64,000 nt of DNA. Origin: Odobenus rosmarus divergens (taxonomy: Eukaryota; Chordata; Mammalia; Carnivora; Odobenidae). The stretch is from the NCBI RefSeq assembly GCF_000321225.1, contig NW_004450276.1:1334300-1398299 (forward strand). The letters are read 5' to 3'. Numbering within the stretch: position 1 is the first letter of the stretch; each line of letters starts with the position of its first letter. Shown here one piece after another: positions 21,821 through 35,006 of this stretch. The notes beneath the pieces were generated by a model. That model saw only the letters and a list, made by a program, of their open reading frames with translations, ran no database searches and was not told where the DNA came from. A program made the position numbers and the translations under genes.

Positions 21821-23079
21821 ACCAGAGTTAGAAAGATGGGATGGGAACTAGTTGCTATGGGAAACCCTTTGAAGAAATAAAAGGATGCTTTGCATGTAGA
21901 CTCATTGTTTTCAAAGATTTAGAAAAAATAGGCTGTGAAAAACTCGGAAGTGCCATCAAAAATTTTAGATAGTATCTACATAAAATTACCCCCTTAAATA
22001 AAGCAGTACAGTTTGATATGGAGAAATATAACACCATTTTACACATGTTCTATTAAAAAATAGCAACAAAAATAGCTGGCAAGTTGCTGTTTACTTGAGG
22101 TGATACTGAGGTTAAGTAATGAGGTTTTTTTGTTATGTTGTTGTCTGTTTTAAGAAATGGGTATAATGCAATAAATGGTATCTCCAGATGAATATATTTC
22201 TTTAAACTTACAGTTGTCCAAGTTTTGTTTAAGAGCTTAACAACCTGGGGTGGGGATGGGGGAAAAGCTTGACATTGTGAAATATTTGTCAACTTAGAAC
22301 TGGACGAAATAGGATGGGGTAGAATCTTCCAACACAAAGGATAATTCTATCCCTCTGAGCTATGACCAGAACTATTTTCATGATTATACTTTCTTAAAGT
22401 ATATGAATGTACTCAGCAAATCTTTTTGTGCAATAGAAGAGGTCTCCAGCGTGATCTCAATAAGAACTTCCTGTTTTATAGGATTTTCCTGTTTTACTAA
22501 TGTGCTTATTATTAAACAAAGTAGAGATAATTTCTTTGCTCCTAATCTAGGCATACAATTCTTAATTGTCCCTCACATTAGAAAAAAAAAAAAAAACAAG
22601 AAGGAAATATCCTTTCAAGGTCTAACTGACTTTTGGTGAGTTGGGGAATTTTACCTCCAGCTCACCTACTCAACTCTAGCTGAGATCAATAGACAAGTCA
22701 GACCGTGTGCTTATGATGACTTGGTGGAAGCAATATAAAAATCAATTGCTGTTTCCATGGCATTATCATGAATTCTGTTTATCTGCCTTATTTGGAATTT
22801 CTTCAGCAAAGAGAAATTTAAAAAGTCTTAGAATCCATGACCTTCAGACTTTGAAGGTGAATAATCACCCATCTTCCCGCCCCCAAGGTAAACTTTCTAC
22901 TGACCTGAAACCCTGTCTTTCATTGACTAGCAAATCTCCCATTTCCTCCCTAATCCAGAATGCATTCCACAAATATCCTGCGTGTGCCCTTTACGTATTA
23001 GCCCTTTACGCTGCAAAATGGCAGGAATACAAATGAAATACAGTGTAGAGTTTTCCCTTCGAAGTCATGTCTAGGGGAC

Positions 23080-23280
23080 ACCGCATGGTTGAAGGGTTAT
23101 GAACATGGAGTCTGAAGCTCATGCATCCGGGTTCAAACTCCAGCTCCATCACTTCCTAACCCTGTGGCCCTATTTTTTCATCAGCAGAAAGATAATAACA
23201 GCACTGAAGGTGTATACAATGTTTAGCACATTTGGTCTCTGGCACATAAGTGCCCACTAAATAGAAACACTTATTACCAT
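23080..23280 (+). repeat. MIR
   Basis: 'catgcatccgggttcaaactc' region, 'tccatcacttcctaaccctg' and 'tttagcacatttggtctctg' match the MIR order. Confidence 0.6.
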
Positions 23281-24754
23281 GTGAATAAGTATCATAATAC
23301 CTCTCCTTCCTCTCCCACCACTTGCGTTTGGGTTCCTTAAAGCAAGAAATGATAAAAGAATTCACAGTTGATTTTGAAATCTTGGGTACAAGGAAAATCA
23401 GTGGGGTCTCATCTCTCCTCTTTTGGAAGAGGATTCCAGAACATAGACATGTACTGGGGACTTTGAGTGAGCTATATGCAATCAGGGTGGCATCCCTCTC
23501 TCCAGATCTGTGTGTCAGTGAGCTGCTAATCAACAACCCATGACTTCTGCTCCCAGTCATGCCTCATGCTCTCACTTCCCTACCTCTCCCCACGGCTCCA
23601 CAGCAATGCTCAGGGAAGTCTCAGCTCCCTTCTCTCCTGCCTTTGCCCCTTACGAAACCACCAGACTGCAGTTGTAAGAACCAGAACTGTCTTCTCCTTT
23701 CTTCTTCCTTTAGCTTCTCCAGGATGTCTTTGTAAAACCTCTGCTCTTTCTGTGTCATATCCACTTCACCTCCTTTTTCTATTCTGAATCCTGAGGCCTC
23801 ACCCTTCTTAATAATTACCAGCACAATGCACAAATGAAAATCCTGTGGCCATCAAAAATGTACATGGGAGGAAATCCCAATATACCAGAATTTCACATGA
23901 GGAAAACTGCTGGTTAAGAAGGGATCACTGTAGTCAAAACACTGATAAGGACAAAAGAGAAGAAAGAAAATAAAGAAAAAAAGGAAAACACTGAAAAGGA
24001 ATAGAATTAACTCTGCCTCAGAGGAGCAATGGCTTCCCTGGAGACCAGCTGCGTCCTACAGAACAAATACTTCTCCAGGCAAAGTAGAGGGATTGGGAAT
24101 TCCAGAGAAAATGGCGCACGTGAAGCTTTCCAGTTAGAAAAGAAGTCAACATGGCCCAAGCAGTGCGTGTTTGTGCGAGATGAAATTTCTAAAATAGACA
24201 AGAAGTCAGATCCAGAAGGACCTTGAAATGTGATTGTAATGAGCTTAGGTTTTATTTTAAATAATAGAGAATTATGAGAATATTGTAGGCAGGAGATTAA
24301 CATGGTCATGTTTGCGTCTGACAAGCATTCCTGCAGAGCCCACGCTCAGACCCAGAGTTGGTAAGGAGGCTGGACTACAGTGAAAGAGATGTGAACTGGG
24401 ATGCTCCTTCCTCTCCCCCGTGAAGGCAGTGGCAGAGAGAGCAGGAAACAGGAAATGGTGAGAAATATTCAGGAAATGGGATCTACCAAAGTATTTGGGC
24501 AGTTAAGGGGGGATGGGTTGATGTTCAGTTTCCTTGTTTGAGAAAATGGAAGGATAGAGGTGCTGATAATTGAATAAGAGAGAATAATCAGGGGAATGAG
24601 GTTTGGGGGAAAAAACCCTGAGTTCAGATTTGGCTCCAGAGATCTGAGGGTAACTGACCACCCACTGCAGCCTCACGGCCTCACTCTCGAGTGGTTTAGT
24701 CATCAATGATGGGTGCAGGGAAGGTCTGAGATGGCCCAAACTACAGCCTTGCTG

Positions 24755-24885
24755 CTTCCTCAAAGTGTGGTCCACAGACCCAGCACAGGCGTCATGCGGG
24801 AGTTTGTCAGAAATGTAAGAATCTCAGGTTCATTCTCGAACTCACTAAATCTGAATCTGCATTTTACAAAGACCCTCCTTCCCTG
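24755..24885 (+). mobile_element. MER5A-like hAT-Charlie non-autonomous transposon fragment
   Basis: 'tcaaagtgtggtccacagac', 'gtaagaatctcaggttc' and 'ctgaatctgcattttac' match the MER5A consensus in order. The right terminal inverted repeat was not recognised, so it is partial. Confidence 0.75.
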
Positions 24886-27800
24886 CCCCAGGGTGGGAGA
24901 GCATCTTCACTCAGGAAGAGAGGCATATGGTTGCCACGGGCGGCATCCCTATTTCCATTTCTCTATTTTTCTGAGATTGATCTATTTTTTCGTAGCTTTC
25001 TTTTCTGTTTTCTACTTCTTTATCTTCTTTGGTTCTACCTTATGAAAAGTTCTTTGTATTTATCTTTTAGGTTTTTTATTTAAAAAACTTTCCTATTTTT
25101 AAGTTCCAAAACCCTTTCTTGTTCTCATCTCATGGTTGTAACATCCCCTGTTACTCAAAAAATATTAGAGTTGCTTTTTGAAGCTTTCTTCTGTTTACTG
25201 CATGGTCTCTGGTTTCTCTAAGCTCTTTTTCTCCTATTTGCTTGTTGGTTCTTTCTATTCCATGTTCGTGGCTTTCCTCAAATACCTACTGATCCTTAGG
25301 TGTTCACTTACATTTAAGAAGAAAACGTTAAAGACTGGATGATAAGCTCTGTGTGCATGGTTATGAATATAGTAAGTTTTATCATGGGGTTACAGAACTG
25401 CAACCTGGCAGTTTCACTGGGGAACCCCAAATGTTCATTTTGGAAGGTATTTCTCCCCTGGGGACATTCACTTTCTTCAGAAAATAGGCCTCTAGTTTTC
25501 GACCTGGATGAGAAAAATTTGCTGGAAATTTTATTACTAAGTATATAGATTTTATTTAGGCCCTAGTTTTCCATCTTCCCACCAAAATCTTGGAGAGTGC
25601 CTCAACACTATCAGATTTAGTATAAATCTGATAACTGTTACTTTATATACTGAGGCTCATTTCTCATTCCCACTAGCTTCCTCCAAATTCCACTGTTTTA
25701 TAGTCTTAATAAACATTTATTGCTGATATTATGACATCCTTAACATTGAGGAACATTCAAAAGAAGTAAAGACCATGACATTCTGTGGTTTGCAATAAAG
25801 TTATACATACTTGTAAAGAGCTGTAATAGCACATTATAAAGATGGATATGACAACATGGGACCAATGTGCCATCAGGAAAACAGCATGTACCACGCTGAA
25901 AAAGAGGTCCTCAACCCAGTCTGGGTAGACTTTAGACACAGTGGCTCTGTAAGTCCAGGAGGGTCATTCTGGAGAAAGGTGGTTGGGTCACATCGGGGGC
26001 ACTGATTGAGGGCCTTAAGTGGCAGGTTGAAGAATTTTGATTGGACCTGCTCTTATATCTTGAGTGAAATAAACCTGGTGGGGTATTTCTGGTAGGCCGG
26101 CTGAACTTACCTGGTGAAGGGACTGGATCAGTGTGGGAGTGAGGAGAGGGTGGAAAAGCAGAGGTGTTTTGGAGGAAGAACATCAAGATTCTCACACCCT
26201 GTATCTAGCTCCCATCTTATAGCTCCCCCAATGTGGCTTTGGTGCTTTCCTTGGTCCCTTTTAATTTTCATATCAGTTTAAAAGAGAACACTCTAGAATT
26301 AATCTGCGTTTTTAGCCATTAATGGAAACATTGGTGAATATAATGATCTCTTATAACCTTTATGACACTGAGCTCATTCTCTTTTTCAGGGACATAACAT
26401 TGCTTAAAAGGTACATTTACATATGCTAGTTTTGTGATTTCCTACAAAATTTCGAGGCAATACAATATTGTTCCAATTGTCTGTTCACTTTTCATGAAGG
26501 ATTACATAAAATAATTATGGAAATTGGTGTAAGTTTAAAACCATTCATTTGCTCATTTTACGGGAAATGCATTACCTCCTAGGAAATTAGCACATCCACT
26601 ACTGTGATGAACTGATCTCTGTGGATGCAGTGTGGTCTTGACTGAGGGAACATAATCCAGGGATTTGTTCTCCATGCTCATTACAACAATGATTGCAATT
26701 ATCCTTGAGCAGAATGGAAAAGAATTATGAGTTAATCATTACCATTTGAATAATTGAGGTTTGGCAGAGATTTTCCTGAGAAGGTAGATTTGTACATTAT
26801 TGAGAGTTTAGAGGACTTTTCTGGGATTTTTTTTTCAGATTTTTTTTAAAGTATGATAATCCCTACCTAAACAGAGAGAATATAATCAGAAAATTCATAT
26901 TCAGAGGAAGGACTGTAATACAGGACTAGGGTTTCAGATAAGGAGCACTGGGTTGCTAAGGGCACATGTAGACACACACGTACCATCTACATGTTAAACT
27001 CATCTCACAGATTCTAGAAAACATAAAATATGGACTGGGGGCTCTTGTGTCATTGTGGGACAGGGACTGGTCCAGGATAGGGCACATACCAGAGGAAACA
27101 TAAATTGCTAGACTCCGAAATTAATGGCTCCGCAAGCCAGTGAGGAAACACAGCACAGCCTTCTCTACCTCCAAAAGCTCTTGACACCAGGATTTCAGCA
27201 CTTCCACCGGATTCATCTGAGCTTAATTTCTATGAAGCTGTGAGGCACTGAAGTTGAGGTTATCTTTGGGGAGTGCCATGGGTAAACCCTCCTGACATTC
27301 CTTTGCAAGGTAACCTAAAAAGAACAAAATAAGTTTTCGACCTGGTGACTCCTGGAATTCCCTGAATAAGGCAATGAAGTGCAAGATTCAGACACGGTGA
27401 TTCGTACCACAGTCAAAGGAAAACGCCAGAATGCACTAACACTGAATGTGAGGGGCTGAGAAGTGTAGGTGGCAAACAATAGCAACTTGTAGTGGACCGC
27501 ATCTTTTGAAAAGGGAGAAATGCATTTCTGTAACAATACTTTGCGTATGATAGAGGAAGAGAGCAAGTGAGGTGAGCCTGTCCCCACTGAGCAGGGGCAG
27601 GGGGAGGGAAGAAGAGTTTAAGGATATTTGGCACACTACAGAACTCTGCCTCTTGTATTTTTAATTGGGAAGCTACAGACAGGAGCAGCACACAGAAGCA
27701 TCTTTATCTGGCAATGGGAGGCTTTGCTTCATTGATGTGATTTATGATGGGAGGAGTGTTCTCACAAGGCTGATGCCTTACAAAGCACCATCATTCCCAG

Positions 27801-28224
27801 GGGATTCGTTAATTGAAGTGCCACACAGATCTGTGGGAAGATAGAAGGTGTTGTCATCAGGGCAGGAAGAAGGATGAGATGACCTCAGCTCTCGGTCTGT
27901 TTCAGTGCCCTTATTCCAAGATCTGTAAAAACCGAAGCCTTTGTCCCTTTGTATTTTTTTTTATATAGGAGCTTGGGCTATATTATTACAGAAGTCCTGC
28001 TAAATCAAGCTTCGTCAAAAACTCCTAGACTATGTTTATAGGAGGCATAAACAATCCCTTAGGCATTACACACAATTCTGGTATTAAATACTTTTCCTAT
28101 AAAACCTAATGTGTTTTTCTTCTTTAAGTTGACTGATAGAATTATTCCAGCAATTCCCCAAGTCATCAAAGACCTTAATGATTCGGCTACAAAACTCAGT
28201 GTGCTCATATTCAAGTCAGATTAA

Positions 28225-28330
28225 CTGGACAATTATTTATTAAGTACCCACCTTTTGTCAGCCTCTGAGAGAGGTGCTGAGCAGACAGAACTGGGTAAGA
28301 TGCAGCCTCTGTCTTGAGGGGAAAACGTCT
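28225..28330 (+). repeat. L2-like 3' fragment
   Basis: 'caattatttattaagtaccc' followed by 'gagaggtgctgagcagacag' resembles the L2 3' end. Confidence 0.5.
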
Positions 28331-29464
28331 GGGGAGGAGACTGTATTACATGCCAACAGAATGCAAAGGAAGCAGTGACTTCAAAGATAGTTTAAAATGA
28401 TCAGACTCCATGGTAGAGACTTGGAATAGAATATTAGTTTTGAATGAAAGAATGTTTTAATGATAAAAGAAATGTAACTGTACTATATTCAATTTGCAGA
28501 GTATAAACAAGAAAACTTAGAATTACTCTAATGTAACCCTTATCTATTATTTTATTCCAATCTACTTACAGATGAATAATTTCAGTTATAATCATAGGAT
28601 ATACACGTATAAAATTATGTCTCCTCCTCTCTTTTTTCACATGAACCTAATTCAATGTCACCACCTAGTCTCCTTGACAATAATTATATTGTTATATACA
28701 ATAAAGTTTATATACTCATATATTATTCATATACCAAATTTATAACACCATAAATTTCATGCTACTTAAGTGTACAATTAAATGCTTTTTAGTATTTTCA
28801 GAGTTTACCACCATCACCACTAATCCCAGAACATTCCCATCACCTCAAAAAGAAATTCTGTACCTCTCAATTCCCCTCTTTCCCCTTCCTCTGGAAATCA
28901 CTAATCAACTTGCCTATTCTGGACATTTCATATAAAATGAAATTATGTAATATGTGCTCTTTTGGGTCTGGCTTCTCTCAGCATCATTTCCAAGGTCCAT
29001 CCATGTTTTAGCATGTGTCAGGACTATTCCTTTTTATGGCTGAATCCAGTGTACAGATATATACACTTTGTTTCCTTGTTCATCAGTTGGTAAACATAAT
29101 AGTCCTTTCCACTTTTCGGCAATTATGAATAATGCTGCTGTGAACATTCGTGTACAAGTCTGTGTGTGGATATATGTTTTCAATTCTCTTGGGCACACAC
29201 CTAAGAGTAGAATTGCTGGGTCATATGGTAACTCAAGTTTTTGAGGAACAGCCAAACTGTTTTTCAAAGGGGCTGCATCATTGCATAGCATTTTGATTGG
29301 TTTCCTAATCACTTATTTCACTATCGTCTCACTGAAGGACATTTAATATGCTTCCAGTTTTTCTATGTTTCATATTTTCATTTCTATAACCTTTTGTCCT
29401 TTTGAATTATATCATCATGGTATATTTCCCTTGTGGCTCTTGTTTGTACCATCATGTTTACTTT

Positions 29465-29660
29465 TTTTTTTAAGATTTTATTTATTTGTTTGACAGAGAG
29501 ACACAGAGCAAGAGAGGGAACACAAGCAGTTGGAGTAGGAGAGGGTGAAGCAGGCTTTCTGCTGAGTGGGGAGCCCCATATGCGGGGCTCGATCCCAGGA
29601 CCCTGGGATCGTGGCCTGAGCTGAAGGCAGACGCTTAACGACTGAGCCACCCAGGCGCCC
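29465..29660 (-). mobile_element. CAN-SINE, young, perfect 16-bp TSD
   Basis: T-run, 'aagattttatttatttg', with right end 'gagccacccaggcgccc'. It is flanked by ccatcatgtttacttt at 29449-29464 and 29661-29676. It is inserted in the antisense L1. Confidence 0.95.
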
Positions 29661-30673
29661 CCATCATGTTTACTTTCAACCCACCTGCATTATTTAATTT
29701 GAAGTGAGTTTCTTGTAAATAGCATGTAATTAAATAATGTTTTTCACCCACTCTGCCAATATCTGTATTTTAATTAGTGTATTTTCATCAATTATATTTA
29801 AGATAATTATTGATGTGGTAGAGCTTGTGTGTGTACCATTTAGTCGTTTGTTTTCTGCTTGTTTCCTCCACTCCTCAGTCTTGTTCCCCTTTTCTTGCCT
29901 TCCAACTTGATTTATTTATAGAGTTTTGAGTGCATTTCTTTGTATAGTTTTTGCAGTGGTTGCTCTGGGTATTACAATATACATTTATGACTTATCACAG
30001 TCTCCTGGTATCAGCATTTTACCACTTCACAGGAAAACAAGTTTCACTTCCATTTAGGTCCCTTTATCTTCCCTACTTTTAAATATCATTGTCTTGAGCA
30101 TCAGATGAAATTACAATTTTGGTCTCAATCATCAAATGGGATTCATGAAAGTCACGAGGACCCTATTTATTGTACGCATCCCTAATTCTATTCTTTCCAT
30201 TGTTCTTCCTTTCTGATGCTCAGAGATGCCTTTTATCATTTCATTTCTGTTTGAGGAACTTCCATTAGGCATTCTTTTGGAGTAGGTTTGCTAGCAACAC
30301 ACACTTCCAGTTTTGCTTCATTTGAAAATATCACTATTTCTCCTTCAGTCCTGCAGGATAGTTTGGAGTAGTACAGAATTTGCAATTAACAGTTCTTTTC
30401 TTTCAGCCCTTGAAAATGTTGTGCCATACCTTTCTGGCCCCCGTGGTTTCTGATGAAAATCTGCTGTCATTAAAATTGTGCTCCCCTCTAAGATTGTGTC
30501 ATTTTCTCTGGCTGCTTTTGATGTCTTTTTCTTTGTTTTTAGTTTTCATATTTAATTATGATGTATCTTTTGGATTTCTTTAAGTTTATCCTATTTGTGG
30601 TTCACTCAGCTTTTTGAACCTGCATGATTGTATCTTTTGCTAAATGTGAAACGTTTCCATCCGTTATTTCTTT

Positions 30674-30869
30674 TTTTTTCTATTAAGATTTTATTTATTT
30701 GAGAGAGAGAGAATGACAGAGACAGAGAGCACGAGAGGGGAGAGGGTCAGAGGGAGAAGCAGACTCCCCGCTGAGCAGGGAGCCCGATGTGAGACTCGAT
30801 CCCGAGACTCCAGGATCATGACCTGAGCCGAAGGCAGTCGCTTAACCAACTGAGCCACCCAGGCGCCCT
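30674..30869 (-). mobile_element. CAN-SINE, young, perfect 17-bp TSD
   Basis: T-run, 'aagattttatttatttgag', ending 'gagccacccaggcgccct'. It is flanked by ccatccgttatttcttt at 30657-30673 and 30870-30886. It is inserted in the same antisense L1. Confidence 0.95.
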
Positions 30870-32399
30870 CCATCCGTTATTTCTTTGCATATTCTCCCGG
30901 CTCTATTCTATTTTTCTCCTCTACTTCTGGGACTTCAAATACATGAATATTGGCACTCTTGTTATTGTCCCACAGATCACTGACATTCATTTTTTCCCCA
31001 ATCTTTCTTCTGTTATTGAGATTGCATAAACTCTATTGGTTTATTTTCAAGTTACTGATTTAATCTTCTGTCATTTCCACTGTACCATTCATTAAGTTTA
31101 TTTTGGTTATTGTATTTTTCAGTTAAATAATTACCATTATTTCTTTTTCTAAAAATTGGGATATAATGCACACACACCACAGTGATTTTTTTGTTAACTT
31201 TTTAAAACTCTTTGTTACCTATTTCTTTGCTGAGGCTTTCTAATTTTTGTTCCAACAGAATTTGTAATTATTTGCAGAGGCATTTTTACGATGGCTGCTT
31301 TAAAATCCTTGTCAGATAATTCCAGTATCTGGTTCATTTTGGTGGCATCATCAGTTGACTATCTTTTCTCATTCAAGTTGTGGTTTTCTTGGTTCTCAGT
31401 ATGACAAGTAATTTTAGATTGTATCCTGGATGTTAGGAGGCTCTGGGTCTTATTTTAATCTTTTATTTTAGCAAGTAGTCATTCTATGTTTAGCATTCAG
31501 ACCCTGGCCTGCTTTTTGGTTTGTGATTCCAGTGGCAGTTTAATTTTGAGAGTCTTTTGGTCTGGTTGGTTTATCTGGTACTGCTGGGGCTGCATATGGT
31601 CCTTGATGGTGCTACTTTAGGGGGAGCTGGTTTTCCCCTGGCACCTATAGATTGGGGTAAGGAGCCTCCTGTCCATGGTGAAGAAGCAGCTTCCTGGATC
31701 AGGCCTTTTGTGGTAGGATCCCCTTGCCTCTGTTCTCTGGCTGTCCAGTGTTCTCAGCAAGTGAGAGGAGTCTCAGGCCTTGCAGAAGAGTGCTTCCCCT
31801 GGACACTTGTCAATGGGGAGCCCTGTATATTGCCCTTGCTGGTGGTATCAGACTCATCTTGTGTCGGTCAGCAGGACTCCAGTTCCATCTGGGATAGGAA
31901 TGAGCCATGCTGGGCTCCCTTATCTTGTGAGGTTGGGAGTCAGGAAACACCAAACATGGGTCACCTTCTGTTGGGTGGGAGCTTGTAAGACATTCTGCAA
32001 CCATGTTCCCCTTCCAGTCTTGGGATTACCTAGGTGTTTTCCTCTTCCCACCTTTCAGAGTCCTCTTTTTGATGTCTTTTGCATTATCTTATAATCATAC
32101 TTATCCAGAATGGACAATTGTACTTAGAAGGAACAAAGAGAAATGAGCCTGCCCTCATGTCCAGGCAAGAGGTCAGAATGCAATATTTTTAAAAAGTTGT
32201 ATCTGCACAACTTCCTCAGCCAAAAGATCAAGCCCTATCCTAGAACTGTTTTTTAAATCATGTGTTCTAAACTTGAGTAAATTTGGCTATTTGGAAGTGG
32301 CAGTAACATAAATAGTTCTCAGGAGAGTGACTTAAAGATACTGTTTAAATTCCACAGTATATTTATGGCCTTTAGGCAGCTTCTATATTGATCCAGTAT

Positions 32400-32535
32400 G
32401 GAGACTATAGTCACTCATCTAACAAGTATTTACTAAGGGCTCATTATGGGCCAGGTACTGTTTTAGTCCTTGGAAAGGTAGCAGTGAAAAAAAAAATTAA
32501 ATATCCCTGCCCTCTTGGAAGTTTACATTCTCCAA
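32400..32535 (+). repeat. L2 3' end
   Basis: 'acaagtatttactaaggg', 'gggccaggtactgttttag' and 'ccctgccctcttggaagttt' match the L2 tail consensus in order. Confidence 0.75.
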
Positions 32536-33085
32536 AATACGGGATGTTTTTCACTTAAGACGAATTCAAATCAACTATCAAGCTCATTGTCTAATCATCC
32601 ATAGCATTAGCTTTTCAAACAGCAAACTCAACTTAAATCTACTACACAAAGACTATCACATTCCATTAGGTATCTTCAATCATTTGTGTGTGTGAGACAT
32701 TTAATTGTACCTTTGTAAGGAAATAGCTAAGTGAGTAGAATAACAACTGAGTAAAAATGATACTCATGCTAGATTAAATTCAGAAGGCTGAAATTTGTTC
32801 AATGTCCGTCTGTTCAGCCAAGCATACAAATCTGGTTGGAAATGGACATGTATGTCTTGAGGTTTCAAAGTGACATTTTCTGTTTTCCTAACATGAATCA
32901 TTGCTCAGGGAAGGCTTTCTAGGGAAAACCACTTTATTAACAGAAGCTTATAAATGGAATTAGAGTGAGAAAGAAGGTGACAATGATCTTGAGTGATGGG
33001 GTTTAAACTTGGGAGAATGGGAGAGAAGCAGTATCATGAAGAGAAGTATTGAAGTTAATCGTGAGTGGAACTGATTTTTTAAAAT

Positions 33086-33283
33086 AAAAGTAAGTTTTTA
33101 AGATTGTATTTATTTGTTTATTTGAGAGAGAGAGAGCAGGGGGAGGAGCAGAGGGAGAGGGACAAGCGGACTCCATGCTGAGTGTGGAGTCTGACACGGG
33201 GCTCAATTCTACAACCCTGAGATCACGACCTGAGCCAAAACCAAGAGTCGAACGCTTAACTGATGGAGCCACCCAGGTGCCCC
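33086..33283 (-). mobile_element. CAN-SINE
   Basis: 'tttaagattgtatttatttg' on the left, with 'atggagccacccaggtgccc' on the right. The flanks share 'actgattttt' (about 33070 and 33289), a decayed TSD. Confidence 0.92.
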
Positions 33284-34820
33284 AAGGGAGACTGATTTTT
33301 AAATGGAGGATGATTTACTTGTTTTTAAATACGCGAAGTTTGATGTGACAGGAAGATACTCAAGTTAAAGATGTCCCAGCATAAACCTTCTAGAATAGGA
33401 CTTCGGAAAAATATTGGATCTGGAATTATCTGGGTATCCCGGGCAAACAAAGTTGTAGGAAAGGATGAGACCTTAGAAAAATGGCTTGGAGAGTAAAGGG
33501 TAAAGAGAACTGAGGACTGAATCTTCAGTAATGGATGAGCTCCACCCCAGACCTCTGCTCTCCACTCTCTCTCTTTAGACTCTTCAGGTGATCTCATCTG
33601 ATTATAGAGCCAACTTGGCTAAATAAACATGTTCCCTACTTACACTCTTATAATTTAAATCTGCACTGATATGAATAGACATAAAGGTGCAAACAAAATA
33701 AAATATAGAGCAAATGCTTGAAGTAAACAATGGAACTGTGGTATGTACAAGCAAAAAAATGAGAACATTCCAGAGCTATGGTGAAGAGTTCTACAGGAAA
33801 ATTAACTTCCTATCTTCTAGTTTGGGAAAACTTCTATCTAGATTCCTATTTATAGGAAAAATAAGTTTTTGAAAGCTTTAGGAATCAGGTATAGTGTACT
33901 TGAGGGAGAGCTGTAAGTGTTGGATGTAGCTGAAAATAAGACTCAGAAAACAAATTTGAGTATTTCAGAACCAGAAGCCAAAAAAGTTCTCTGCGCATGT
34001 TCATATTTATTGAACAAATAAATTTTAAAAGGAATAAACTCACAAGTCAAGACAAAAATAGTGAAATAGTTTGAGTCGTGGTTGCAAAAGATTTTGAAGA
34101 GCATGAGTATCTTAGTGTAAAATATTCTTAGAAGTCCTAAAGAGAGAAACAGACATAGAGGCTAGGAAAATAGATTAAAAAAAAAAAAAAAAACTTAAGT
34201 TTTAAAATTTTAGTAGCAAAGTAAGGGAATGATAAGAGAGGAAAAATAGTGCTGACAGGTTGGCTGATATAAACTAAAGTTGAGGAACACATCTAGGATT
34301 CTTACTGCCTTTTAATAAAATGTGCAAAGGGGCATTCCTAAATGCAGTATTATAGGCATATCGAGATATCTTGGTATGATGAATGGAGAAAGAAGTGGCT
34401 GGATTGGATGTGGATCAAAAAAATAAATGAATGTCAGGAAATTGATAGGATAGTTGTATGCAGCACACTTTGACATTAGAAGTTGAAAGGAAGAGTTTCT
34501 AGTACAGGGAGGTTCAAAGGCTGTGTTGAAAAATTACATAATGAGTTCAACTAGAGGCTATGAGAAAACTGCTGAGACCATATGACCCTCACTCAAGTTC
34601 AAAGTCCAAAGCTATTTGTAAACCAGTCTATAACTTGTGACCTAAAATAGTCATAGTTCCAAGTTGTGGACCAAATAATAAAAAGTTAGCCTTTTTTTCA
34701 ACAAAATAACCACCTGAGGAAAACATGCTTTTACTACTTTGTCTAAATGGGCTTAAAGTTAGATCCTTATTATGTTATCTCGGTTTATTTGGGAACCTCT
34801 TGATTCTAAATTATGATTTT

Positions 34821-35006
34821 ATTTTTTTTAAGATTTTATATATTCATTTCAGAGAGAGAGCACGAGCAGGGGGAGAAGCAGAGGGAGAGATAGAAGCAGA
34901 CTCCCCACTGAGCAGGGAGCCAGACCTGGGGCTCAATCCTAAGACCCAGAGATCATGACCTGAGCCGAAGCAGATGCATAACTATCTGAGCCACCAAGGT
35001 GCCCCT
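34821..35006 (-). mobile_element. CAN-SINE
   Basis: 'tttaagattttatatattc' on the left and 'tctgagccaccaaggtgccc' on the right. The flanks 'ctaaattatgatttta' and 'ctaaattctcatttta' form a mutated TSD. Confidence 0.9.

Larger units (their letters stand above)
21821..28220. other. Intergenic, no gene recognised
   Basis: 6.4 kb between repeats. It holds a MIR at 23080-23280, a MER5A-like element at 24755-24885, and T-rich old-repeat-like sequence at 24950-25560 that I cannot assign. Open frames up to about 134 codons occur on both strands but lack family resemblance, splice context or start context. Nothing else was recognised. Confidence 0.5.
28700..32100 (-). mobile_element. Old L1 (L1M-type), antisense, interrupted by two SINEs
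   Basis: From the left it shows the L1 3' UTR reverse complement (about 28735-28900) and the ORF2 C-terminus (29034-29312, with a readable but broken fragment). After a SINE come T-rich segments resembling the L1M 5' region, such as 'tttctgatgaaaatctgctg' and 'tttatgatggctgctttaaa'. The piecewise order fits one decayed antisense element with deletions, but the 29.7-32.1 kb family assignment is from memory and less sure. A 143-codon open frame at 31557-31988 lies within it. Confidence 0.7.

Noticed and set aside
23156..23560. 134-codon minus-strand open frame
   Set aside because: It partly overlaps a MIR and has no family resemblance or gene context. The length is within chance for a 64-kb window.
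31557..31988. 143-codon open frame on the plus strand in the intergenic region
   Set aside because: It lies in T-rich sequence that looks like the antisense L1M 5' region. It has no recognisable domain, no conserved start context and no splice partners. The frame is most likely chance in a G+C-richer part of a decayed repeat.
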